Under the pieces are notes generated by a model. The model was not told the origin of the DNA and searched no databases. It was given only the letters and a program-made list of their open reading frames with translations. A stretch of DNA of 64,000 nt from Hyalella azteca (taxonomy: Eukaryota > Arthropoda > Malacostraca > Amphipoda > Hyalellidae). Shown here piece by piece: positions 1 to 12,846 of this stretch; the stretch's first letter is position 1; each line of letters opens with the position of its first letter. Location: contig NW_025935716.1 in NCBI RefSeq assembly GCF_000764305.2, positions 496,001 to 560,000 of the forward strand. The letters are read 5' to 3'. Position numbers and translations under genes: made by a program.

Positions 1-754
1 TGATGCAAACAGGTTAGCACCAACACAAGTGGTGTAAACAGGTTAGCACCAACACAAGTGATGCAAACAGGTTAGCACCAACACAAGTGATGCAAACAGG
101 TTAGCACCAACACAAGGGTACAAACAGGTTAGCACCAACATAAGTGATGCAGACAGGTTAGCACCAACATAAGTGATGCAAACAGATGCACCGCAACATA
201 AGCGATGCAAACATGTTAGCACCAACATAAGTGAAGCAAACAGGTTAGCACCAACATAAGCGATGCAAACATGTTAGCACAACATAAGTGATGCAGACAG
301 GTTAGCACCAACACAGGTGATGCAAACAGGTTAGCACAACATAAGTGATGCAAACAGGTTAGCACCAACACAGGTGATGCAAACAGGTTAGCACCAACAT
401 AAGTGGTGCAAACAGGTTAGCACAAACACAAGTGATGCAGACAGGTTAGCATCAACACAAGTGATGCAAACAGGTTAGCACCAACGCAGATGATGCAAAC
501 AGATTAGCACCAACACAGATGATGCAAACAGGTTAGCACCAACACAAGGGATGCAAACAGGTTAGCACCAACACAAGTGATGCAAACAGGTTAGCACCAA
601 CACAAGACAACACAAGTGATGCAAACAGGTTAGCACCAACACAAATGATGCAAACAGGTTAGCACCAACACAAGTGATGCAAACAGGTTAGCACCAACAC
701 AAATGATGCATACAGGTTAGCACCAACACAAGTGATGCAAACATGCCAACTGCG
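1..754. repeat. 29-bp minisatellite array at the left edge
   Basis: About 25 head-to-tail copies of a 29-bp unit (core CAAACAGGTTAGCACCAACA) run from the window edge to about 754, with scattered substitutions and small indels. The array continues off the left side, so its full length is unknown. It is open in some frames only because it lacks stops. There is no coding signal and no spacer structure of the CRISPR kind. Confidence 0.95.
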
Positions 755-2547
755 GGAACTGATCGTAAGGCAAGTAAAACTTCCCTCGCTCATAGTTTTT
801 TTAAATGTAGCTTTGGAAATTAACTGTCTCACATATAAGCTGCTTACAGAAGAAGTGCAGATATGTATTATTTCAAATTATTAAAATCACTTGACTGCTT
901 AAATCGCAAGTTTATCAAAAATTTAAAAGCTGATGATGATGGAGCTGGTCTCCGAAACGTTTTCCTTTTTAAGAAATGGTGAATTTTCTGGCTATTTTCT
1001 TTCTTTTAAATTTTTTATTTCAAATTATATTCCAGCCATGGCCAGAAGAATGGTGTTCAGCTTGTTATCACACTTCTAATTGCTGCATTACAGGCACCTG
1101 TTTTAATTCAATCAATATAACTCTTCCTTGAACTGCAATGTTCAAGAGACGCATGTAAACTTAAAACATATTTCATAACACAGTAAATTAGTGCGAAGTA
1201 GTATATTTATATTTTATTAGGTTAGAATACTAATACTATGCAGTTGTATATCAGGAAATTAGTTGATTGTAGTATGAAATCGTTCAAGAATTTAATTTTG
1301 TGGTTTCCAATATAAAGATATTGAAAAATTTCGTTAAGCCAATGTTTTTAACAATTTCCAGACGCAAAAGGACGGCGAGCATGCGTTTTATTTTTAACGT
1401 TCATGAATGAAGACATTTCAACCAACATATGATAACAATAAATACGTACCTATCATGCTTCAAACAGGTTCTTCACGTGTGAATATAAGCTTGCAAAATC
1501 TTATATAAATGCCTGAATGATCTTCGTATAGCCTGCCAGATGCTGCCGTAATTATCTATAATTAAGATCGGACAAGGTCTTAGATTTCTTATATTTTTCC
1601 TACATAAAAGGACGAGAAACTGTCTGACAATCGGACGCGTAAAGTACCACGAAACCTGAAATGAATAATGCCTGATATAAGGAGAAGGACTGATACCGAT
1701 TTGCTGCAGAAAAGATAAATGCAACTTGATGGCTTAAACACAGTTTGTCAGTTCCTACTAGTTCCTACTAGTCAGTTCCTACTAGAACACCCTTTGTCAG
1801 TTCCCACTAGGGATCACACTCGCCAAAAGATGTAGTCATGAGAGGTTATTGCAGGAATTGCATGCAAGGCACTGCCAGAAAAATGCTGATGATTATAGTA
1901 TTCTACTTTAGAAGTTCATATTATCGGGCATTGAATAATGAAAATTCTAGTTTAACGGTAAGGTTCCAATCCAGAGTAAAGGAACACGGGCTCGAACAAT
2001 AATTGATTTTGTGAAATGAATGAAAACAAGTGAGCATAATTATTTAAGTCAGGATAAAATTTAAATCAGACACAAATTTTTGCATTTTACCTACCCACCA
2101 ACCCAATGAAGCCAGCCGTCTTATCTAGGTAACGACCATAACACTTCAAATTTAACTCGCAGCAAAATCGAAGTGTGCTTATCACCTTAGTTATTCACGA
2201 CTATTTCCCAGTCTTTTGGAACTATTGAGTTAATGGAACTACATGAATTCTGAGGGAACTGCGACAATTTTGAGGGCCAAAAGCCAACGCATATGCCGAT
2301 TCGAAGGAGCGATAACACTTCCTTCCCCAAAATATAGTATGATAAAATGCTTATATACATCTAACTGGCGTCGTATAACAACTTTAAGTTAATTATATAA
2401 GCATCAGATAGTTTATAACATAACGCTATTACCTAATCAATCGAAATCGCGCAGCTATGGGAATCGTTGCTTCACTATTGCTACCTCATTTACAAGTTAT
2501 TCATCCCGTCCTAATGGAGGCTTGGCACGACCACACGAGGCACCCAC
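755..2547. other. AT-rich non-coding stretch
   Basis: No open frame here looks coding and no RNA gene is visible. A short tandem repeat of a CAGTTCCTACTAGT-like unit lies at about 1747-1812. If the exon-like block at 2548-2973 is real, this stretch would be its downstream intron, since that block ends in a donor pointing left. Confidence 0.5.
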
Positions 2548-2973
2548 CTGAAGGAGGGCAAGCACCACCTTGGTGTTGCCAGACTGCACGGCGATGGTGC
2601 TGATGGTGGTGGTGGAAGCGGAGCCTGATGTGCCTGATCCCGAGGTGCCCGAAGCTCGGGACCCCGCCTCACGAGACCCGGTCCGGTCACTGTCGGTCAC
2701 GGGACCGCCGCCCGAAGCGGCGGTAGAAGCGTTGGGGTCCGACATGTTCAGTGTCTGAGAGGAGCTACTCGACGAGTCAGGCCTCAGCGCCTGACTATCG
2801 TCGTCGTGTTCGCAATCGTAATCCCCGTCGTCTTGGTCACAATGATGAAGCTGCTTCGAGGTGACCTCAAGTTCCCTACCCGAGGGTGTGTCCCTCTCAC
2901 CTAGGTTCTCTAGGGTGCAGTAGACTTCTAGTTGCTCTTGACTCAAACAGCTTCTTTGGTCACTACCGCATTG
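2548..2973 (-). CDS. Probable internal exon, Ser/Gly/Asp-rich, possible ankyrin helix at its end
   Basis: The frame is open for 142 codons on the minus strand. It begins after a pyrimidine-rich acceptor (CTCCGCACCAG) and ends at a plausible donor (CTTCAG|GTGGGT), phase 0 at both ends. The product is of low complexity: an acidic CEHDDD patch, a run of six Ser, then Ser/Gly/Thr-rich sequence. The last residues read AVQSGNTKVVLALLQ, and with four read-through codons the stretch fits the ankyrin consensus A-x-x-G-x-x-x-V-V-x-x-L-L-x-x-G-A. E20 also ends in phase 0, so this could be a late exon of the SESTD1-like gene, but 9.9 kb separates them and a second gene is equally possible. I do not recognise the protein. 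Confidence 0.5.
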
Positions 2974-3134
2974 CTGGTGCGGAGAAATGAAGGAAGACAA
3001 GTTGAGGTAGGGGCGAGCAAGAGCTTCCTCAGACTCCCACTCACTCCCCTCGACTAAATATACCAGGCAGAGGGGAATGCCGCTCAGCCCTCGTGCTCAT
3101 CCCCTCTCACCAAGCGCACTACGGCTAAGCTAAT

Positions 3135-3402
3135 TTTGGGGCCAGTCATATCCCGATTTTGGGGCCAGTCGTATGCCGATTTTAGGGCCAGCCATATCCC
3201 AGTTTTGGGGTCAGTCATATTCCAATTTTGGGGCCAGTCATATCCCAATTTTGGGGCCAGTCATATCCCAATTTTGGGGCCAGTCATATCCCAATTTTGA
3301 GGCCAGTCATATCACAATTTTGAGGCCAGTCATATCCCAATTTTAGGGCCATTCATATCACAATTTTGAGGCCAGTCATATCCCAATTTTGGGGCCAAAA
3401 AT
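3135..3402. repeat. 22-bp minisatellite
   Basis: About 12 copies of a 22-bp unit (TTTTGGGGCCAGTCATATCC) in direct orientation with single-base variants. It lies about 160 bp upstream, in minus-strand sense, of the acceptor at 2974, that is in the putative preceding intron. Confidence 0.92.
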
Positions 3403-6400
3403 CGCATCTCAAGCTGCCTAATTTCCCATCAGTTATGAGCCGTAGGCAATTCAAAATTGAGCTAACCAAGACATAACTTAAAATAATGAAATTGATTTCG
3501 AAATAAATTCTCCCCCTAATTGTTAACGATTCACAGACCAATAAAAAAGTGTCCCCATGCGAGCTTGGCAAAAGGTAGCGTTTTCTTATCATAAATAGGC
3601 AACATCGCGTAAAATATTAACTGCATGGCCGACAGATTATCGTCTAATTCCACAATTGTTAGAACATACACGAGAAAAAGCTCCTAGCTGTACATGTCCA
3701 ACTCGGCCTTTTGGGATAGTTTCTCATAGTTTAATGAAAATACCGTAAGAACCACAATATGATATATCAAAGACGAGTTTGATAATTCGCTTCAACACAA
3801 ATGTAAGCAGAATTTTACGAATGACAGGCAGTATCGCAATCTAATTTATCAGGCGCCACACTGAGAAATTTGATAGCTAGTAAAATTTTAGTAAATGGCC
3901 AGTACCCGCATCGGCATAAAAACATCGCTCGAAGATTTCTTAGACGAAAATTTTTTTTCATCGCTGAAAGTCTCGACGATATATAGTCTCTTACAACACA
4001 GCGGAAAACGTAACTTTGAATCAATTCAAAACTTCACTGCACAAGCGTTTCACCGAAATAATCTACTCAAGTTCACTATTTTGTTTTTACGGATGCTAAC
4101 ACGGTACACACATAAAGCTGGTCTTAGAGCAAGCAAACAGTCCATAAATCTGATTGCACATGGTACTAAACTAAGAATAGTACTCAACGCATCGTTCAAG
4201 ACCATGCGGCGGACACCGGTCATCGGGAGAGAGCACCATTCAACCTCACTCGCCTACGCCACACAGCCAACTGAAGTGAGGTCTGAGAAACGCACTAATC
4301 GTTTGGCACCTTCTCCGCCTTCATCACAGATGAAGCTAATTTTCTTCTAAATTTCTGGTGTGAAATCCGACACTTTTCTTAGTGCATTTAAATAGCATGT
4401 CATGAATATTGAAAGTCCTTTCTTTTTATGATCTGTCATTGACGGATGGCATGATGAATAAGAGAACGCACGTGTTAACATAAATAATGAAAAACTAACT
4501 CTATATTAGGTTAGAAAAATCATTTTAAATCGGATTAAGCAAGTAAGACCGTGGAATGGACAGTAAAAAAAATTATGAAAAAGAGGAAACAGGTGCCATC
4601 ATAGGCAGTAAAGAGGCTAACTCAAAATTCAGGTATGCCAATCACTATAAATACGAGAATAAATAACAGCAAGGAAAGACAATGGTTAACAATTCAGGGG
4701 TAAGAATGTCATGACGAATGAATTTATGAATTTATTTGCTCGGGCCGCAGAGGCCCGACGCCTGTAAATCTCAAGCCTCGTGTGACGTCAGAGAGTCAGA
4801 AGAAAGGATCAGTGTCATTGCTATCAAGATCATTCATTACACAGGCATGACGTAGCAAGTATTTTGGTCCTGTAGCCTCAGCCATCATGCAGTGTTTGTC
4901 ATGAGAGGAGCTGCAGAGAAACTCTCGATTGGAAATCGAAGAGCAATCGAGGCCGAGCGGGAACTGATAATGTCGTGGTCACAGACATTGTCTAGGATTA
5001 ACAAGAGGGCAGCGTAAAGAGCTTGTTGAACAACGTACATTGAAGTGTATGAAGTTAACGCTGAAAGACATCATCTAATTACAAGCGCAGGCAAACTGAC
5101 TCGCGGAAGTCTCGTGGAAATGTAAGGACGGTTTATTAGAGGCCGAAGCTTTAATCATTTATCTATATATAATATATGGATCTCGCTCAAATTTCTTGAT
5201 GTTCCTCTCCGGGAACAGACGTCGTACCACCTGTTCTTCGTAAAGCTCTGATGCTGGCAATTCATAAATTCCGTCCCAGAGTGCATGTGATTAATGCAAT
5301 GAAATTATTACTTATCCTATGACTAGCTAACCTAGAGCAGTGAGGTCCACCTTGAACAGAGTCGCTGTGCAAATGAGCTCACTTTTAAACGGCGAATTAA
5401 TTCAATCTGATTGATTAGTTTAAAATTTGGGATCGAAGGGTGATTAAAATAGAAGAAAATAGGAACTACTAGAACCAAGGGGTATTCTTAACGAGTTCTC
5501 ATCACCCAAGCCGTAACCAAACGATCATAAACTTCCTACTGCAGAAATGCTTCGAAATAGACACAGACGTTTTTCAATCGAATTCCTTACTCACACAGCT
5601 ATGTAAATAGCTCTATTGCGCAAGAACAGAATGATCAAAAATTCTCCCGCTTACCATTACTTCAATAGGGAATTCAGAAACTACGTTGGCGATTAGAATA
5701 ACTTGGTTAATCGGACGATGGTCGCCGAACGAAATTCTTACGATTCAGTCAGTTCAGTGTTCCTGATTCTTGCTTTGCTAAGTAGTTGAATCCCAATGAA
5801 TCATCAGCCCAACAGAATACTATTCGTTTTCAAGGAAAAAGGTTCTTATCAAATGGCGCAGACACGATAATCATTTAGACAGTCAAGGTTTTCCAAAACG
5901 TTACAAGTAAATTCAATCAGTTAACAGATAACGATAGATGACGGGAAGAAGTTCGCTGCAGCGAAGAAGAAAGTACGTTTAGCAGCTGCATTTAACCCTA
6001 CCGATTTTACCACTTTAACCATTCTTCGACTGACGATCCCTCCAATTATCACATCTTAACATACGAATAACATAGAGAACGGTTAATATATCGCTAAACG
6101 ACATGGTGAGTCCATTGCAACAAGACAGGAAGTAACTACGTGCGGCGGGTCCGGTTGCGGCCACATCAAACCAGTGAAGTAGAACTAATGTCCAGAGCCA
6201 CGGGCGTCTCGCAAGAAGCTTTCAAGTGCAAGGTCGTCTGCTGTGATGTAATGCGTCGCTTTGGAATAAAATGCCGCTTGTCCCTACACCGGGCAACTCT
6301 GCCAGACCATCGTTAGAAAATGGTTAAAGATGCGTGAACCGGCTTGGAATTTGCCAAATAAGTAGGGACGACATTCTTCTGAATTCGTTGTTCTCTACTT

Positions 6401-7904
6401 AAAACATTAAATTTGTATAATTTTGGTCACTACAATAATGGAAGTAAAATAAATTATCATTCTACTAGAGGTATATTTTTTTCTTTACAGCTTAGCCGAC
6501 AACTTTTCGGGAAAGTAATAATAGGTTTTACAATATTGTACTCGTTATGATTAAAGCATTGAATCCTTCTTCGACTTTTAACACGATAATAATTAATGCG
6601 AATGAAACTCTTATGAAATGAGTATCAGGGCACACAGGAAGCTAGCGGCGTGTCGCAGTGAAAGTTTGGTATTGGCAGCCAAAGTGCCACGCAATGGCAG
6701 GATGGGTGAGGAGTGGACGATGTGTATGCCATCAATTGATGAATTTTAGTATCAGGATTTTAGGGGTTCTCACTTGAAATAATCCACTTCATAAAAGAGT
6801 AATGGATTTAGGAAGATAAACTAAGTATTCAAATTCCACAATAGAGATAGCAGCACTAGATTCATTCAGAGCTCGTTCTGAACAACCAATGCACTTAGTC
6901 AAGAAGGGTGCTGAAGCCTGAATCTAAGTCAATTTTGGAAATTCAGCAACAACACTTGCATAATTTCTCACTAATATCTAAAAAGTCGATTGAAAATCTT
7001 CAAAAGAATAGCAAACAAAATAGTGCCAGTTTGGCCTGGAAAATAAGGAACATGAAGAAAAGAGCATACAAAACGGTTGAAACAAGAAAGTGCATGTGGT
7101 TGAGAATGGGCGTAAGAGAAGGCCATATGGCGCAAGAGGGTGGAAATAGACTCTATACCATAGCTTGCGGTCAGAGATATCGCAACACGCAACTGTTAAC
7201 TCAACCAGCGCGTGAGGGTAGAAGGTTAACCTTCAATTACCGACGAGTGCGTGGGCAGTTCGCACAGGCCTAAGCGAGGGCGACTGTCGTTCTTGTTGGG
7301 AATATTCTAAACCAAGAGACCAAGCCTTGACCACCGATGATGCATGCGCTCAGCGCGATGCAAGTCGCAGTTCTTCTTAAATGCGAATATCACGACATTG
7401 TTTATTTTACTTTTTTTAGGGAAGAAAAGATCGAAATTTATCACAAAACCATAATATATTATGATAGAAGTGAAGAAAACTTCGTATATTATGTTATAAA
7501 AGAGATATTAAAGGATAATCCGACCATACGGTCGACCTGCCGTCTATGGAGGTCAGCGCGGCCGGTGAAAGAGAAGCTGAAGGCAGTGAGGAACCGCGGC
7601 TGTTGCCCGCGACGCTTATTCACAAGTACGCAATGCATATGCATTTGAAATTCATTTCATCGGAAATACTCACGTGGGATTACTTTACTCTTGCAATGAC
7701 TGTAAATTCTGACAAAGAACATAACTGACATTCATGTTATTGATAACATTTGCCTTGTTTGGAGCGAAATTAAAGATTGCACACCACAATATATACAAGC
7801 TGACTCAAAAAAAGGTTTAAATAATAAAATAATATTTTAGCTTTAAAAAAATGAGAATATTACCAAAGTTAATCAGAAAATTAGTTTCAAAACAACAGGT
7901 GCAA
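3403..7904. other. AT-rich region without a supported gene
   Basis: Several open frames of 60-150 codons occur on both strands, but none has a recognisable domain or a convincing splice context. A GC-richer island at 6130-6300 is open for about 40 codons on the plus strand and about 20 on the minus strand and could be a small exon or regulatory DNA. Otherwise I see nothing here. Confidence 0.4.
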
Positions 7905-8030
7905 AACGAGACATGAGGCGGCGGGTTGGTTGGGGTGGTTGGGGTGAAAGGGAGAGTGGCGGTGGTGTGGGGTGCAAAAAACAGGAGGGAAAAGTTGCAG
8001 GGGCAGGGAGGGGGTGAGCGAGTGCCCAAG
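7905..8030 (+). other. G-rich tract with G-quadruplex potential
   Basis: The plus strand carries closely spaced G runs separated by T-rich loops (GGGTTGGTTGGGGTGGTTG near 7923) and further G runs to about 8015. This pattern fits a four-stranded G-quadruplex. The complementary strand is a long C-rich tract. No gene is assigned here. Confidence 0.45.
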
Positions 8031-8130
8031 CGGTGCCATTCACTAGCAGCAGTGCCAGCAGGGGTGTGCCCTAATGCAGCGGCCCTGCGCGCTTAGTGAA
8101 CGAACGCCGCCATGCGCGGCACAACGAATA

Positions 8131-8285
8131 TAGCGAACAATCAGTTATGTTAAACGATAAATTCAGCGATAAACCAGTTATTTCAGACAACAAATGCAGC
8201 GATAAACCAGTTATTTTAAACAACAAATGCAGCGATGAACCTATTATGTTGAGCTACAAATACAGCGATGAACCATTCACGAATG
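8131..8285. repeat. 33-bp repeat, open in one frame
   Basis: Four to five copies of a 33-bp unit (core GCAGCGATAAACCAGTTATT). Because 33 is divisible by three, one plus-strand frame (8096-8356) stays open and reads as an 11-residue repeat of the type KCSDKPVILNN. There is no independent coding evidence, so I treat it as a minisatellite. Confidence 0.7.
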
Positions 8286-9117
8286 ACGATAAATCTACCC
8301 TAATTGTACGGTGCAACATTTCGGCAAATTATTGTCGCTTCAATACAGGCTGCTGATAATTCCAACGTGAAATAAATACTATTATTTATTTCACGAAATA
8401 ACTTCAGGTGTGATACTAATTAAATAAATATATCATTTATGACAATTAAAATGAAGATTTAAGAAATGACAACTTAGTCACCGCAATCCATGTCAATAAA
8501 AAATTTAATCATCGCAATAAATACCAAAAGATAATTTGATCGCCACTATACAGATCTTAGATAAATTGCATGGTCACCACAACACATGTTAATAAATAAT
8601 TAAGTCTCCGCAATGACTGCCACCAGACAATTCGGTCACCATAGTACAATTGTAATAATATTTAACTGTTGTTGTAAGATGCAATTGTCCAGCAGGACCA
8701 GCACAGTTCCACACTCGGACAGTAAACTCTCCTACTGTTCGCATAAAATAACGCAAATGACGTCATCAATAGATGTCATCAAAGAAATCATGCACTGCAC
8801 GTACTTGACCAATTCAATAACTGCTGCAGGCTAATTCTTTCTCAAAGTAATAAGGAATTACTCACTTCACTCCAATTTAATCACCGCAACACATGTCACT
8901 GTCAGCGACACTACGATAAATGAACGGGTTATTTTGTCCAAATAGCGAGGTCATTTTGTTCTAATTTATACACGTAGCACTGATACGCCCTCATACCGGC
9001 CCAAAGTGGGTCACAATGACCCAACAAAGTCTCTTATTCCCTCGATCATTTGCCTGTGTGTATTTCGGTAGTTCCGGCAAGGCACACTGACAAATTCAGT
9101 CACCGGAAAATACATTA

Positions 9118-9170
9118 CACTAATACACTGTAATACACTGTAATACACTGTAATAATACACTGAAAATGC
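9118..9170. repeat. Short AATACACTGT repeat
   Basis: Four to five copies of a roughly 10-bp unit (AATACACTGT), slightly degenerate. Confidence 0.7.
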
Positions 9171-9450
9171 ACTGTACTAGTTAACTTGGTGACTGAAACA
9201 TACCTAACAAAAATTCATTTGTATAAATCTACGTGTACCTGAATAGTTCCGCTCATCGGTAATTAATATCTACTTTTTCAATAATAACTCGTTTTATACT
9301 AGAAATTCTTCAACATTCCGTACACAGATCAAAATAATTACATAAACTCGCCCAACAAAGTTGCCGCAGTTGAACTCGCCCAAAATGATTGCCAGCAACA
9401 GCATCAATGAACACGCCACCCATACTGTAATTGCATACCATATACCTTAA

Positions 9451-9710
9451 CCCTCCATACCGCCTGACAACATATTGTTAACCCTCTATACCGCCGTACC
9501 TCAAACAATATATTGTCAGGAGTCTACTTCCCAAAAATAATATGTTCTAGTGAGCGCAAAATGACTTGCACTGATGGTTGCCGCCACGTACGACAACTTT
9601 AAAATGTTCTCTATTGCGTACAAACGCCCTCAGATTGCTACACTCAATAGTTTACGTAATATTTAATTTGAAAGTTATGTTCCCGGAGAGTGACACACGG
9701 CGGTGTAGGG
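9451..9710 (-). mobile_element. piggyBac-like MITE, copy 1 (with duplicated terminus)
   Basis: A non-autonomous element of about 229 bp (9482-9710) bounded by TTAA at 9478-9481 and 9711-9714. Its ends are CCCTCTATACCGCC and GGCGGTGTAGGG. It matches the element at 22854-23090 in inverted orientation along its length. TTAA target sites with CCC...GGG termini are typical of the piggyBac superfamily. To the left, 9447-9481 contains an extra TTAA-CCCTCCATACCGCC terminus, as if one end had been duplicated or a second copy had inserted beside it. No transposase is encoded. Confidence 0.8.
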
Positions 9711-9741
9711 TTAAGATCATCAACTGAACTCCGCCTATACG

Positions 9742-9895
9742 TCACAACCATGCACAGTCGGCGCAGCGCAGTGAGCAGCAGGTCTTGTAAAGTTCATCCA
9801 ATTTCCCGGCCCTGGCGACGCGGTGCTTCACGCCGCAGCCGACCCGAGCAGAAGATATGGCAGTTTTGATCTCCTGTAACCTCTGCGCGTCACGC
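9742..9895 (-). CDS. Candidate coding exon (unidentified)
   Basis: A GC-rich island in AT-rich surroundings. On the minus strand it is open for about 50 codons after a TTTTAG acceptor and ends at TGA (9742-9744). The product has a helical start (RDAQRLQEIKTAISSAR) and a Cys-rich end (TCCSLRCADCAWL). An alternative phase-0 acceptor (GGTTACAG) would match the phase at which E20 ends, so this could be a terminal exon of the SESTD1-like gene. I do not recognise the sequence, the pyrimidine tract is weak and the plus strand also has a short open frame. The MITE lies directly downstream. Confidence 0.3.
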
Positions 9896-12670
9896 CTAAA
9901 AGGTCACGGCGCTCCGCAGCCACAGTGCTGGACCACGTGCATATGGCACATGCATGAGGTGTACTCTATAGTAACGCCGAGTAAATAACAGTACTTTTAA
10001 TTATATCTTACGTAGTGTTGATTCGTAGAACCTACGGAAGATATATGTTTCCTTTATATATATAAGGAAGATAAATAAAAAGTAACTGGCTGGCACTGCA
10101 TCATACGAAAGGAAGATATATGCTCCCTTTCGTAAACGTGAAAAATTAACGTGGTAAAACGCTTATGGAATTTATGGGCTGTGAAACGGGCATAAAATTC
10201 TTCCAAATGCCATCTCATGCCCATCAAGAGATCGTAATACGTGCAAGTGTAGGTAAATGGTATTTAAGCAAACCAATACTTCGATTTTCGTCAATTCATA
10301 TTTGAATAGCAGGTTACAACTGACAAACTGAAGGTTAAAATCCTCATGCATTTACTCGGAAGTCCCCCTGCCAGACTCGTCAGCATGTAATTTCCCCACT
10401 GATGGATACGTCACTTCGAACACGAGGAAAAGCTTTTACTCTTGAATTAACAAGGAAAACCAACCAAATTTCCAGTGCAGTTTGAGCAGGCAGTACAATG
10501 ACTAGAAGTTCTTACCGTCACACAGCAGGACCATGCAGTCATGCCACTAGATAATTCAGCCCTGGTGAGTCAAAAGCATCATTCCGAATTCAAAGGCATC
10601 ATTCCTGTCCTCAAATGCACTATCACATACCTGGTAAATGTTTATAAGGTACCTTTCAGTGCATACAATTAAGGTTTATGCCAATATGGTCATCAATTTA
10701 CTTTTCAGCTCCAGTTTTATCAAACTGAATTGTGCCACAACTGCTTAAAAATGTTTCCTTGATAACATCATCTTTCATTCTGTAACTCTTCTAAGCCGTG
10801 AAATCTAGTATTCTTGAAACTCTCTCCCTGTCATTTTTTCATCTTCCCTCCGACCGCGTGCATTAAATTGAGCCAACAAATCATGCAGGACTCCCCCCTC
10901 ACACCTTATCCACCTCACACTGCCCTGCACCGAGATTGACCTTCCATAAATATAAATCGGGCTACCATAAGCGGCGTTGAAAGCAGCACCAATTTTGGCA
11001 ACATCAGTTTTTATTACGCAGAGCGAGCCATAAATGTAACGACTGCCAGTATAAGGCATGAACTCGACTCCAAGAACTAATTGAGCTCAAAACGTAAGAA
11101 AATAACAATAGAAGAAGCGGAGGAGATCTGCAAATGAGTACCAGCAGCCGATATTTTATACGCGCATATATTATCGTGGGTCAGCATTTTTGGCCAAAAA
11201 TGTCAATACTTTATTATTGTGTCCTAATTTTGATCCTATTCATGCTGCTTCTTCGATGAAGTAAGCACATCACTACAAATTTATAAGCAAACCCGTATAA
11301 ATAACTAATGGACACAGCTCGACCGTTGATAACCGTCCGTTTTATTAAACATCATCTCGAACCGAGTCAAACTTATCACAATTGAGTAGCGGACTTGAAA
11401 ATCCTCACGGAACGGATTTAAATTGAAATTATAGGTATGTCAAAAAGAATAGCACATAAGATTTAATAATTATTTGACCAAACCTGAGACAAACAATAGC
11501 CGCCCTACGTTGGGCAATAATATGAAAATTCAAGTTGTCTGAGAAACGCGATGCATTTAGAATCAGCATTTTATTCATTCTAAAGTAATTAAGCGTGCTT
11601 CGGTTAATCGTCGCTCGTTGATCGACAGTTCGACAGGTATGAATCATGTTATTTACGAGTAGAGTTGCAAAAATTTCAATCGATATAAATTAAAGTTTAA
11701 GAACTTTGCTCATCGATCACGAACGCGATTTATCGTTGCTGATATATTTACCGTGAATTTTTTTAGACAAACGAAGCATGTCACTTGCAGAAACACGATT
11801 TGCGTGGACGAATGCACTGTGCAGCGACCGACGAGCAAAGGTTCATTACTAACAGGGAGTAATTTTGAGCTTAACTTTTTCGTTCTCGCAAACGAGGAAG
11901 TGATTTCTTAATAGAAAATTGGCTATATTGACTTACATTTTTCACAGCCAGACAAATTTACGGTTTTGTGCAGCAATAAATATGACGAAATGGTAGCAAT
12001 GGCGGGAATTTATGGTTTTATCATAGTTGGATTTAAATGGATTCAGCATAGTTAGTACTCAGCTTCATAGTTCTAATTAATAGTACAAGTGTTTTAACAA
12101 GGATGACAAATAAGTTAAAATTTATATATTAGTACAGAAAACATTTATTTCACAGGCTTTAATACGTCAATTTTTTATCAGAAAACAATTGCATGAAAAG
12201 TGTACTTCATTTATTAGTTCGTGATCCATGTTATGCGTGATCGTGACGGCTGCATACATAACAATGAATGGTGTACGCCCCATATTCATGAGGTATATAG
12301 TTATGTAAGCAATGCATTCTCCATATTATTGGCATATTCAAGACTTTTGTTCAGTCTTTATCAGATAGGTAGTATAAGTAATCCTAATACAGACACAAAA
12401 AATGCTATCAAACTTAATAAATCGTACAATTAGTTTTAGTTCAAGCTCATTTTTAAATTTTGAGGAGTGATTTCCGTCCTTCACATCAAATTTTATAATT
12501 TTAATCAACCTGTATATATTTATAGGGCTTGTTTGATATTTTAAACCTGTATTTGTCTCCTTTTAAGGTGACAAATATTTGTTATTTGTCTGTCGGTGCG
12601 GTAACGCTTGTCATCTTACCAAACTTTGCGGGGGTGAACACATGAAAAATATCAGAGTTGACAAGTTTTA
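9896..12670. other. AT-rich intronic or intergenic stretch
   Basis: No supported gene. Short open frames at 10805-11059, 11429-11647 (minus) and 12221-12433 (plus) show no domain or splice context. If the left-hand exon candidates belong to the SESTD1-like gene this is intron downstream of E20. Confidence 0.4.
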
Positions 12671-12846
12671 TGCTTACCTTCTCAACAGCAATGAAGTCTT
12701 CAAATGCAGATTTATCAAACTTTCCAGTCCTTTTAAGACAAAAGGATTTCTTTACGCAACAGCAACGAGGTCTTCAAATGCAGATCAATCTAACTTTCCA
12801 GTCCTTTTCATTCAAAAGGATTTTTTTACGCTATTCTTGCTTACCT
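12671..12846 (-). repeat. SESTD1: 74-bp repeat carrying copies of the E20 donor
   Basis: Two full copies and a part copy of a 74-bp unit lie directly downstream of E20. The real donor reads GAGGAAG|GTAAGC with the exon end at 12845. A near copy, GAGAAG|GTAAGC, closes the array with its exon-like end at 12678. The duplication therefore captured the splice junction. Confidence 0.75.

Noticed and set aside
1..754. Regular array resembling a CRISPR locus
   Set aside because: Units are contiguous with no unique spacers, and the context is eukaryotic.
3895..4350. 151-codon plus-strand frame
   Set aside because: No domain, composition like the surrounding AT-rich DNA, no clear splice sites.
7546..7728. 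Plus-strand frame starting MEVSAAGEREAEGSEE
   Set aside because: The first 27 codons look coding-like, but the start context is poor and the rest reads through AT-rich sequence. Too weak to list as a gene.
10515..10562. 48-bp block between an acceptor-like and a donor-like site on the minus strand
   Set aside because: The phase does not fit its neighbours and the length is too short to judge.
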